Source: Protonemura montana
Lineage: Eukaryota; Arthropoda; Insecta; Plecoptera; Nemouridae
Direction: 5' to 3'
Assembly: GCA_947568835.1 (NCBI GenBank)
Contig: OX387611.1
Location: 10,353,850-10,417,849, forward strand
DNA length: 64,000 nt
Part shown: piece by piece, positions 53,801 through 64,000 of the stretch
How positions within the stretch are numbered: the stretch's first letter is position 1
How the letters are laid out: every line of letters begins with the position of its first letter
Translations under genes and position numbers: made by a program
Notes under the pieces: generated by a model
The model's input: the letters and a program-made list of their open reading frames with translations, nothing else
Database searches by the model: none
Told to the model about the DNA's origin: nothing

Positions 53801-56800
53801 ACAAAGGAAACTGCGTTCCAACAACAATGACAAGAGGCACGTTACTCCTGGCCATCATGATCCTCATCGAATGCTTGAACCGAGTTGACATCTCGAACCA
53901 GTTGCTGCCAAAGATAGCGTCCCTGAGAATGTCGCTCTGGAACAGAAGCAATTGATAGATGTGTTGTTCTAAATAGTAGAAATGTAAAACAACTTTAATG
54001 GCGTTTTTAATTGGCTTATACCAGCTCAGGTTTTAAACTTATTTGGTGACGAAATGATCTTGAGCGGGTTAGCACCACCTCCTAGCGAAAGCACTCCCAA
54101 CTGAACAGGTGATCACAAGATGTCAGTCTATTCGTTTGTTTTCCAATCGCACCGTCCAAATTCTCAAAACAAGTATAGTGCACCGGGAGTGACTCGAGAG
54201 CGAGCAACTCAGCCAATCGAACACGTGAAAGTTGTACTGGGGCAGAGTCAAATGCCCAGTCAAACACGTGAAAGTTGCACTGGGGCAGAGTCACATGCCC
54301 AGTCAAACACGTGAAAGTTACACTGGGGCAGAGTCACATGCCCAGTCGAACACGTGAAAGTTGCACTGGGACAGAGTCACATGCCCAGTCGAACACGTGA
54401 AAGTTGCACTGGGACAGGGTCACATGCCCAGTTGAACACGTGAAATTTGCACTTGGGCAGAGTCACATGCCCAGTCAAACACGTGAAAGTTGCACTGGGG
54501 CAGAGTCACATGCCCAGTCAAACACGTGAAAGTTGCACTGGGACAGGGTCACATGCCCAGTTGAACACGTGAAATTTGCACTTGGGCAGAGTCACATGCC
54601 CAGTCAAACACGTGAAAGTTGCACTGGGGCAGGGTCACATGCCCAGTCGAACACGTGAAAGTTGCACTGGGGCAGAGTCACATGTCCAGTCAAACACGTG
54701 AAAGTTGCACTGGGGCAGGGTCACATGCCCAGTTGAACACGTGAAAGTTGCACTGGGACAGAGTCACATGCCCAGTCGAACACTTGAAAGTTGCACTGGG
54801 GCAGAGTCACATGCTCAGTCGAACACGCAGATCGCCCCAGTGCACACCCGGGATGCATTGGGGCAGCCAGTCGAATACGCCATTAATACCCGTAGTCCTG
54901 ATTTAAGAGGACCGTTAACGTTACAATTATAACTATTGGCATCCTACAACAAGTTGAACATCCAATAACCTTCATAAGCATCGATTGGTGACTTTATACA
55001 CACAGTTTGAATGCGAATTTAACATCTTTTAAGGCTAAAGGTATAATGTAGGTTAATAAATGTAAGCGTAAACCTACCAGAAAGCTGATTTGATCTACAT
55101 AGAACTAAACAAGGGCGGTGACTATTTGCACGTCGTTACAACCACTATTTTTTGTCGGTAAGGAATTTATTCGGTCGGAATGATTTTGCGGAATTAATTC
55201 ATAATTAACCCTTCTACTCGGGCTAAATATGTTGAACTTGTGTTAAATTTTAGCAGAATTTGTAACTATAAGTTAGACCGCTTACACAAAGAAACATCTG
55301 AATTTCACTGCATGTGATTGGAAGTCGTCATGTTAAAAGTTTCAATGAACACTTCAATTTGGAGGCGAGATTTTGATAAAACTGGATAGAAGTGATACTG
55401 ACCTCTGTGGTAATCATCTGGCCAAGCCAGCAGTACAGCCATTGGTTGCAAAAACTAGCAAACAGTGGAAGAGCGAACAAGATCAGCTTCAAGTCCAGCT
55501 CCTTCACCTGGAATTCAAATTCATTCTGATCAATGTGAAAAAACACTATAAAAGAGCCTTGAACTAAATCTTTTTCAACGCGTGTTACTTTACAATAACA
55601 TTTATTTTTTTAATTTTGAAAAAGGTTAGTCTGTTGCCAATAGCGTGATATGTTTCTTTTTTGTTTTGTCACGTTCGGTTAAGTGGTTTGGGCGATTAGT
55701 TGTATCCAGTAAACCTACATATAGACCTGAGTAAGCTCCCACTCCAATAAACCTGAGTAAGCTCCTACTCCAATAGACCTGAGTAAGCTCCCACTCCAAT
55801 AGACCTGAGTAAGCTCCCACTCCAATAGACCTGAGTAAGCTCCCACTCCAATAGACCCGAGTAAGCTCCCACTCCAATAGACCTGAGTAAGCTCCCACTC
55901 CAATAGACCCGAGTAAGCTCCCACTCCAATAGACCCGAGTAAGCTCCCACTCCAATAGACCTGAGTAAGCTCCCACTCCAATAGACCTGAGTTAGCTCCC
56001 ACTCCAATAGACCTGAGTAAGCTCCCACTCCAATAGACCTGAGTAAGCTCCCACTCCAATAGACCTGAGTAAGCTCCCACTCCAATAAACCTGAGTAAGC
56101 TCCCACTCCAATAGACCCGAGTAAGCTCCCACTCCAATAGACCTGAGTAAGCTCCCACTCCAATAGACCCGAGTAAGCTCCCACTCCAATAGACCCGAGT
56201 AAGCTCCCACTCCAATAGACCTGAGTAAGCTCCCACTCCAATAGACCTGAGTTAGCTCCCACTCCAATAGACCTGAGTAAGCTCCCACTCCAATAGACCT
56301 GAGTAAGCTCCCACTCCAATAGACCCGAGTAAGCTCCCACTCCAATAGACCCGAGTAAGCTCCCACTCCAATAGACCTGAGTAAGCTCCCACTCCAATAG
56401 ACCTGAGTTAGCTCCCACTCCAATAGACCCGAGTAAGCTCCCACTCCAATAGACCTGAGTAAGCTCCCACTCCAATAGACCCGAGTAAGCTCCCACTCCA
56501 ATAGACCCGAGTAAGCTCCCACTCCAATAGACCTGAGTAAGCTCCCACTCCAATAGACCTGAGTTAGCTCCCACTCCAATAGACCTGAGTAAGCTCCCAC
56601 TCCAATAGACCTGAGTAAGCTCCCACTCCAATAGACCCGAGTAAGCTCCCACTCCAATAGACCCGAGTAAGCTCCCACTCCAATAGACCTGAGTAAGCTC
56701 CCACTCCAATAGACCTGAGTTAGCTCCCACTCCAATAGACCTGAGTAAGCTCCCACTTCAATAGACCTGAGTAAGCTCCCACTCCAATAGACCTGAGTTA

Positions 56801-59800
56801 GCTCCCACTCCAATAGACCTGAGTAAGCTCCCACTCCAATAGACCTGAGTAAGCACACACTCCAATAGACCTGAGTAAGCTCCCACTCCAATAGACCTGA
56901 GTAAGCTCCCACTCCAATAGACCTGAGTAAGCTCCCACTCCAATAGACCTGAGTAAGCTCCCACTCCAATAGACCTGAGTAAGCTTCCACTTCAATAGAC
57001 CTGAGTAAGCTCCCACTCCAATAGACCTGAGTTAGCTCCCACTCCAATAGACCTGAGTAAGCACACACTCCAATAGACCTGAGTAAGCACCCACTCCAAC
57101 AGACCTGAGTAAGCACCCACTCCAACAGACCTGAGTAAGCACCCACTCCAATAGACCTGAGTAAGCACCCACTCCAACAGACCTGAGTAAGCACCCACTC
57201 CAATAGACCTGAGTAAGCTCCCACTCCAATAGACCCGAGTAAGCTCTCACTCCAATAGACCTGAGTAAGCTCCCACTTCAATAGACCTGAGTAAGCTCCC
57301 ACTCCAATAGACCTGAGTAAGCTCCCACTCCAATAGACCTGAGTAAGCACACACTCCAATAGACCTGAGTAAGCTCCCACTCCAATAGACCTGAGTAAGC
57401 TCCCACTCCAATAGACCTGAGTAAGCTCCCACTCCAATACACCTGAGTAAGCTCCCACTCCAATAGACCTGAGTAAGCTTCCACTTCAATAGACCTGAGT
57501 AAGCTCCCACTCCAATAGACCTGAGTTAGCTCCCACTCCAATAGACCTGAGTAAGCACACACTCCAATAGACCTGAGTAAGCACCCACTCCAACAGACCT
57601 GAGTAAGCACCCACTCCAACAGACCTGAGTAAGCACCCACTCCAATAGACCTGAGTAAGCACCCACTCCAACAGACCTGAGTAAGCACCCACTCCAATAG
57701 ACCTGAGTAAGCTCCCACTCCAATAGACCCGAGTAAGCTCTCACTCCAATAGACCTGAGTAAGCTCCCACTTCAATAGACCTGAGTAAGCTTCCACTTCA
57801 ATAGACCTGAGTAAGCTCCCACTCCAATAGACCTGAGTTAGCTCCCACTCCAATAGACCTGAGTAAGCACACACTCCAATAGACCTGAGTAAGCACCCAC
57901 TCCAACAGACCTGAGTAAGCACCCACTCCAATAGACCTGAGTAAGCTCCCACTCCAATAGACCCGAGTAAGCTCTCACTCCAATAGACCTGAGTAAGCTC
58001 CCACTTCAATAGACCTGAGTAAGCTCCCACTCCAATAGACCTGAGTAAGCTCCCACTCCAATAGACCTGAGTAAGCACACACTCCAATAGACCTGAGTAA
58101 GCTCCCACTCCAATAGACCTGAGTAAGCTTCCACTTCAATAGACCTGAGTAAGCTCCCACTCCAATAGCCCTGAGTAAGCTCCCACTCCAATAAACCTGA
58201 GTAAGCTCCCACTCCAATAGCCCTGAGTAAGCTCCCACTCCAATAAACCTGAGTAAGTTCCCACTCCAATAGACCTGAGTAAGCTCCCACTCCAATAGAC
58301 CTGAGTAAGCTCCCACTCCAGTAGACCTGAGTAAGCACCCACTCCAATAAAACTATGAGTAGTACTCACACTAGTAACCAACACAATTGCCAGAATTGTA
58401 GGAGCGACAGACATGATGAATTGATTTAACATCAACAAATCAAAAGCTTCTTGGAATCTTGTGACGAAACTGTAACAAAAAATGGATGGTTAACATTAAA
58501 TTCAACACGTTCACCAAAAGAGTCTAAAATCAATAAATGCATGCAACTATTTTATGATTACATTAGGTCTCAGCACATTTGACATATTAAGTAGAACAAG
58601 CACATGCCATTTAGCCGATTAACTTAGTTTACCCAGCAGATCTTAATTAAGCTGTTTTGATGTAATCATACTATTTGAGATTGCAAGCAAAGATATTCAG
58701 TCATTTGGCTGTTTGAAAAACATTTTAGTGTCTTTTACCTGGTTTTCTTACTGACTTATTGCTTGATTAGCTATGATGATTTCACAAATAAATTAATAAA
58801 AGAGCTTTCATGTGAATGTCTTTAGAATTACCATTGTCATTAAAAGTTTACAAAAAGAAAAAAACGACATGGTTTAGTTAACATGTTAAAAAATAAAGCC
58901 ATTTAAAAAAGTGAATAGTATTGTCATCACTTCTGTCATCAATTTTCCTGAACCAAAGTAGTTTGAAAATTTCTCGATGACGTCATACTCTCCACTTGTT
59001 AATGACCGGCAGCGAGCTAGAGCGCTCCCACCTAAACACGTGATCACTAGCTGGCAATCCATTAATCTGTTTTCCAATTACACCACCGAAATTCTCGAAG
59101 CAAGAAAATAGCACCGAAAATGATCCAAAATCTAGCAACTCCACAGGTTGAAATCGTGAAAGTTGCACTGGTGCAGAGTAACACGCCCAGTCAAACACGT
59201 GAAAGTTGCACTGGGACAGGGTCACATGCCCAGTTGAACACGTGAAAGTTGCACTGGGGCAGGGTCACATGCCCAGTCGAACACGTGAAAGTTGCACTGG
59301 GGCAGAGTCACATGCCCAGTCAAACACGTGAAAGTTGCACTGGGACAGGGTCACATGCCCAGTTGAACACGTGAAAGTAGCACTGGTGCAGAGTAACATG
59401 CCCAGTCGAACACATGAAAGTTGCACTGGGACAGAGTCACATGCCCAGTCGAACAGGTGAAAGTTGCACTGGGACAGAGTCACATGCCCAGTCGAACAGG
59501 TGAAAGTTGCACTGGGACAGAGTCACATGCCCAGTCGAACAGGTGAAAGTTGCACTGGGGCAGAGTCACATGCTCAGTCGAACACGTGAAAGTTGCACTG
59601 GGACAGAGTCACATGCCCAGTCGAACACGTGAAAGTTGCACTGGGGCAGAGTCACATGCCCAGTCGAACACGTGAAAGTAGCACTGGGACAGAGTCACAT
59701 GCCCAGTCGAACACGTGAAAGTTGCACTGGGACAGAGTCACATGCCCAGTCGAACACATGAAAGTTGCACTGGGGCAGAGTCACATGCCCAGTCGAACAC

Positions 59801-62800
59801 GTGAAAGTAGCACTGGGACAGAGTCACATGCCCAGTCGAACACGTGAAAGTTGCACTGGGACAGAGTCACATGCCCAGTCGAACACGTGAAAGTAGCACT
59901 GGGGCAGAGTCACATGCCCAGTCGAACACGTGAAAGTAGCACTGGGGCAGAGACACAAGTAGGTCACTCCCAGTGCACACCCGGGGCGCAAGGGGGCAGC
60001 CAGTCAAATGCGTCATTTTGGCCCTTTACCTCGATTTTAGAGGGAAGCACTAAAAGGAATGGCATGCTCCAACAAGTTGACTACCAAATAACTTACTCAA
60101 GAATTGATTGATGATGTTTTGCACACAATTTGAGCCTTTGGTCAAGTTCTTGTAAGGTAAGTGGTATGGGCTCCAATATGTGCTCTTGTTTGGTGAGAAT
60201 ACCAAATCTGTTCGAATTTATCCTCCCAGGCATCTGGTAGTTTTCTTTCACTTTCTCCGTTTCATTCTTGAAGTCGCAGTTATTTGGAGTCTTCGGGCGC
60301 CTTTTTGAATGCGAAAGCAATTTTTGTCGTTCAAGAAGAGAGTCTAATACCTGTCAACAAAATGTTTTTACATTATTTTGGTTTTAGGAACATTTTTAGA
60401 GCCGTGAACCGGTTTTCGCATGTGTTTTTCGGTTCTGCTCTGATTGGAGGAGTTTAAGACTCTAATAAGGGTTCGCATTCTCGACGCGTCTCTTGAAGGA
60501 TTGAAACGTCACAGGTTCAGGCCCTTGTTAGGGCCGCATACCTCTTTAAAACCGAGCCATACCAAACAGCATGACAGAATTTTGAGTGAGTTTCTAGAAA
60601 TCCAAGTTTTTTACGACGGCGGCTTACTTTGTTATTCGTTTTTAGCATAATTGAGTTGTGAAAGAAACTTTTGAAAACCAGGCTTTTGAATTTAAGTAAA
60701 ACAACAAAATGTTGCTTTATTTCGCAACATGCCTGGTACTCGATGTAATCTTAATAAAGTTGCAGCTATTTGCTGTGAAAAGTCTCTAACATGAGTTCTT
60801 TCACTAAGCGTTTAAAGACCTAGCTTTGAGTATTTATTTTTTTAAACTAATATTAAAGCTAGATAACGTAAAGTCTTTCGTTCAAAAACCGTGGGGTAAT
60901 GTTATAGAAGTTACAGAAAAAAATGCATGTGAAGAATCGACTAAATTCCGCAACAAAAGGAGCAATACACACCTTGTCTAGGTTCTGAATGCATCTTAGG
61001 CAATCAAAAATATTAATTTATGGAAATAAGCTTTATTACAGTTTTGTACACGACAACGCTAATTTGACTTTTTCAACCATAAATCTTAATTTATTTCTTA
61101 GTTCTTGATGCACTGTGAAACGCTATGCAAGAGCAGTGTTTATTCTTAAAAAATACTGGAAAAATGTTTTAGGAATCTTTTCTCAGTTGTTAATGGAAAT
61201 AAGATTTCCAAATTTGAAAACCAAATTTCCAAATTTGAGATGCAAAATTTGGCGGATAAACTTCTTTTGTGCTCGGGCACATCTCATAAAATGTACATAT
61301 TTTTAAATCAAGTTAATTTCAGAACTAAAATTCTTGATAAAAAGATAACTGCCAGCTAAATACTTATACTGATGATCATGCCAATCAGATAATTTAATTT
61401 TTAGCTTAAAATTAAGTTACGGAATAGCAAGGCGTGTGCTCAGGGCATGCAGAGCATGCGCCGCATGCCCTGAGCAAATCACCGAGTGGATTATTTTTAA
61501 TGTTGTTTTATCATTAACGTGTCATCATTTACAAGTATGTCGGGGAAAAAAGAATCGGACTAATGTTTTCAGCTTGTAATATATTGTTAGATGCACGCTC
61601 AGCAGAATATCTGATGGCGCTATACATGCCAACGCTGGGAGAGCGGTGAGAAGGGGGAAGTCCCTTCATACTCGCCCCCTCATACTCGCCCTTGCTCATC
61701 AAGCTCTAGCAACGCGTAACCGTGAACTCTGGCCCAGTAGCATTTAGCTCTCTAGCGGCCAGCATGCTTGTGTCCTCAGCAGTGTTCTATGAGATGATTC
61801 AAATAGCTTCCCGCTCTTGCTTAGATTAAAATAGAACTTAGATACCTGAGTTCTAGCCCCACCACACGCCACGGCTTAATATTGTATTTGGATTTATCAC
61901 TTAACATTATGTGTACCTCTGTCTTGGTTTTCAATCTATGCGTTGTATCATCTTCCTGCGGCCTCTGGTTGAGCTGAGCTAGATTGTGGTTCAAAAGCTT
62001 AAACTGAGTAATAGCGTGGACCATATGCAATATCAAAAAACAGTTCGCAAGCAAAATCAGGTTGAATCCTGCCATTATTGTCACGTTTATTGCAACGGTG
62101 GTCAAGTCGAAGTAAGGATGAGAATCAAAGTCGAACGGAAACCAAGCTCTGAAACGAAAAAATATTTTGCCTTACTAAAAAAATTAGCAATACAAATGAC
62201 AGTACTTTCTTGTAGCCTCTAGACTAACGCCAACGCGGCATTATAAACAGCATCATCATACGCATCATGCAAGACAAATAATTAATTCCAATGACTCTAG
62301 GCAAGGGTTTCTGCTTGGTACTATGGTGGTGCTAGTAAGAACGGTGATATTGACAGTAATACCAGGGTTACGAATCACCACTCTAGGTCGGGGTTACTGC
62401 TTGGTGCTATGGTGGTGCTAGTTAGCTCGGTGCTTCTGATAGTAATACCAGGGTTACGAATCACCGCTCTAGGTCGGGGTTACTGCTTGGTGCTATGGTG
62501 GTGCTAGTTAGCACGGTGCTACTGACAGTAATACCAGGGTTACGAATCACCGCTCTAGGTCGGGGTTACTGCTTGGTGCTAAGGTGGTGCTAGTTAGCAC
62601 GGTGCTACTGACAGTAATACCAGGGTTACTAATCACCGCTCTAGGTCGGGGTTACTGCTTGGTGCTAAGGTGGTGCTAGTTAGCACGGTGCTACTGACAG
62701 TAATACCAGGGTTACTAATCACCGCTCTAGGTCGGGGTTACTGCTTGGTGCTAAGGTGGTGCTAGTTAGCACGGTGCTACTGACAGTAATACCAGGGTTA

Positions 62801-63792
62801 CGAATCACCGCTCTAGGTCGGGGTTACTGCTTGGTGCTAAGGTGGTGCTAGTTAGCACGGTGCTACTGACAGTAATACCAGGGTTACGAATCACCGCTCT
62901 AGGTCGGGGTTACTGCTTGGTGCTAAGGTGGTGCTAGTTAGCACGGTGCTACTGACATTAATACCAGGGTTACTAATCACCGCTCTAGGTCGGGGTTACT
63001 GCTTGGTGCTAAGGTGGTGCTAGTTAGCACGGTGCTACTGACAGTAATACCAGGGTTACTAATCACCGCTCTAGGTCGGGGTTACTGCTTGGTGCTATGG
63101 TGGTGCTAGTTAGCACGGTGCTACTGACAGTAATACCAGGGTTACTAATCACCGCTCTAGGTCGGGGTTACTGCTTGGTACTATGGTGGTACTAGTTAGC
63201 ACGGTGCTACTGACAGTAATACCAGGGTCACTGCTTGGTGCTATGGTGGTGCTAGTTAGCACGGTGCTACTGACAGTAATACCAGGGTCACTGCTTGGTG
63301 CTATGGTGGTGATAGTTAGCACGGTGCTACTGACATTATCTGTAGAGTTAACTCACTTGAACACAAACTCCTTCGTGATGTACGCAACACCAATATTTCC
63401 AATTCCAGAGAGTATAAACGGCGCCAACCCGCCAAGGTAATAGCAAACGCACAGATCAGCATATTTCTTTGCTTTGCGCGCGAGATCCTTTGGATGTTCT
63501 TCTAATTTTCGTCCACACTCCAACATGTTCTCCAAGGCCGTTAGGGCATCGACAAACTGCTGTTCTTTCAACCTCAGTACGCCAGCGTACAGAAAAAATA
63601 ACAAAATTAGGCCGGCTGCCAAGGCCGGTTCCAGAATTTTCATTATGGGGTCACCATTTTTGTGGTTTCTGTACGAGCTGATAAAGCCGATGGTAGCAAA
63701 GAATGGACACAGGATACAGATCCACAAGATTGTCAATGCTTTTCCAAAAATTGATGGTCGCCCGGATTTGGCCTTCGAATCGGTCCACAAAC
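50828..63792 (-). CDS. Odorant receptor B (insect 7tm_6 family), exons 2-8, 5' end outside the window
   Basis: Exons: 63792-63357, 62148-61917, 60350-60097, 58469-58370, 55525-55403, 53936-53781, 50911-50828 (stop TAA). The first six match gene A in length and phase exactly; the last is longer (28 versus 20 codons, ending KLPENHTS). Motifs: EFVF-KAWFPFDF across exons 2/3, QWLYCWLGQMITTE, SNWFEMS, QFPLSLESFYS and VIKLSYSSYMSL. Differences from A leave the frame open throughout, indicating a functional paralogue. The gene A sequence that precedes its exon 1 end by 48 bp matches the last bases of this window, so B's first exon should end near position 64048. Tandem head-to-tail with gene A, which lies downstream. 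Odorant unknown. Confidence 0.85.
51003..52925 (+). repeat. 26-bp tandem array, about 74 copies (intron 7 of gene B)
   Basis: Same unit and orientation as 41229-42050. Marked units (CAGAACTACTGGAGAGGAAG) recur at 51125, 51335, 51625 and 51829, showing multi-unit block duplications. Starts about 90 bp from the last exon. Confidence 0.97.
53152..53412. mobile_element. Foldback element with tail (intron 7 of gene B)
   Basis: Palindromic arms of about 95-100 bp (AGAAAAACTATTTGAACTGG ... CAGAGGTTTGAGCAGTCC) with a very short centre near 53255, then the conserved tail (AACTTGTGCTAAGGATAAAT). The arms share an outer sequence with 6518 and 7561, but the centre is different. No equivalent in gene A intron 7, so it inserted after the duplication. 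Confidence 0.8.
54050..54920 (-). repeat. 43-bp array element in intron 6 of gene B (head, about 14 units, tail)
   Basis: Head 54050-54220, array 54221-54828, tail 54829-54920. Blocks of five units with the ACACGTGAAATTTGCACTTG variant are duplicated (near 54437 and 54560). Confidence 0.9.
54942..55015 (-). pseudogene. Relic of the exon 4 end within intron 6 of gene B
   Basis: About 75 bp next to the array tail resembles 60061-60137, which spans the intron 4 start and the last codons of exon 4 of the same gene. Shared strings include CAACAAGTTGA, ATCCAATAAC against ACCAAATAAC, and ACACAGTTTGAATG against ACACAATTTGAGCC. Roughly 70% identity by eye. It cannot act as an exon in its present form. 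Confidence 0.45.
55724..58350 (-). repeat. 26-bp tandem array, about 101 copies (intron 5 of gene B)
   Basis: Reverse-oriented relative to the intron 7 array. It ends 20 bp from the exon 5 donor at 58370. Higher-order blocks are evident: units with CACCCACTCCAACAGACCTG appear in matching groups near 57080-57190, 57575-57690 and 57890-57910, about 494 bp (19 units) apart for the first two. Confidence 0.97.
58970..60060 (-). repeat. 43-bp array element in intron 4 of gene B (head, about 18 units, tail)
   Basis: Head 58970-59160, array 59161-59955, tail 59956-60060 reaching the exon 4 donor region (60097). Several units carry AACAGGTGAAAG in place of the E-box CACGTG (59452-59535). Confidence 0.9.
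61420..61860. other. Gene-B-specific GC-richer insertion in intron 3, with a perfect hairpin
   Basis: Intron 3 is 1566 bp in B but 971 bp in A, and this block has no match in A. It begins with 14-bp inverted repeats TGCTCAGGGCATGC (61437-61450) and its complement (61463-61476). Its base composition is richer in GC than the intron around it. No coding capacity recognised; probably a mobile-element remnant. Confidence 0.45.
62300..63340 (-). repeat. 86-bp tandem array, about 12 copies (intron 2 of gene B)
   Basis: Same unit as 48345-48850. The last two units near 63220-63340 are shortened to about 60 bp by loss of the CGAATCACCGCTCTAGGTCG segment. The array runs to about 17 bp from the exon 2 donor. 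Confidence 0.95.
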
Positions 63793-64000
63793 CTGCCAAG
63801 CAGAACGAATTATTAATAGTTGCTGTTTTTTTAATTTTTGGCATAGCATCGCTAGTTAATATTTATGGATATTTTATGTTTTTATTAAGTTCAACTGCTT
63901 TATTAGCTACTACTTCCAAGTGTTTCCGGCTCGTTTTCTAAGCAAAATGGTTTAACATTGCTGGTGGAACCTTGACTTGGCTTCACCTTAATATCAACGG

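Noticed and set aside
55765-58108. Open frames of up to 488 codons with a 26-residue repeat; also in the 41231-42084, 45278-45599 and 51007-53153 arrays
   Set aside because: The 26-bp unit lacks stops on one strand in every frame, so long frames are inevitable. Both strands' arrays lie in introns of the odorant receptors.
63469-63941. Plus-strand frames of 70-155 codons
   Set aside because: Antisense shadows of odorant receptor B exon 2.

Overview
This window is invertebrate nuclear DNA, almost certainly from a winged insect. It is AT-rich, genes have GT-AG introns or lie far apart, and two genes carry the C-terminal signature of insect odorant receptors (7tm_6 family), which are known only from insects. 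I cannot fix the order or species from sequence alone. No prokaryotic, plasmid or CRISPR features are present.

Layout. (1) About 7.2-10.5 kb, minus strand: three exons of one gene encoding a membrane anchor followed by a NIT-like sensor segment, probably the 5' part of a receptor-type cyclase that runs off the left edge. Its introns hold 43-bp, 68-bp and possibly 118-bp tandem arrays. (2) About 13.5-33.8 kb: three large intronless genes (13519-15534 minus, 19150-23472 plus, 29391-33767 minus) for related adhesion-GPCR-like proteins. The smallest has one GPS/GAIN-like module before its seven-helix domain. The two large ones have about four such modules in tandem, an arrangement I do not recognise from described families. 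(3) About 35.9-40.8 kb: a 4.9-kb satellite-like array of 72-bp units with higher-order structure. (4) About 41.1-64.0 kb, minus strand: two tandem odorant receptor genes, A (eight exons, complete, 496 aa) and B (exons 2-8; exon 1 is expected about 48 bp beyond the right edge). Exon lengths and phases are identical between the copies apart from the last exon.

More than a third of the window is tandem repeat or dispersed repeat: 118-bp, 68-bp, 114-bp, 72-bp, 86-bp, 26-bp and 43-bp arrays; a 5S-rRNA-derived SINE family; foldback/MITE-like elements, some carrying tRNA-like sequence; and a LINE remnant. The odorant receptor introns are built from the same arrays at the same places in both copies: 86-bp in intron 2, 43-bp in introns 4 and 6, and 26-bp in introns 5 and 7. 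The two 26-bp arrays of each gene lie in opposite orientation, so each pre-mRNA could form a long double-stranded stem that loops out exons 6 and 7.

Best candidates for something undescribed: the multi-GAIN adhesion-GPCR-like pair, and the inverted 26-bp arrays flanking exons 6-7 of both odorant receptor genes. All functional statements come from reading motifs by eye; no database search was run.
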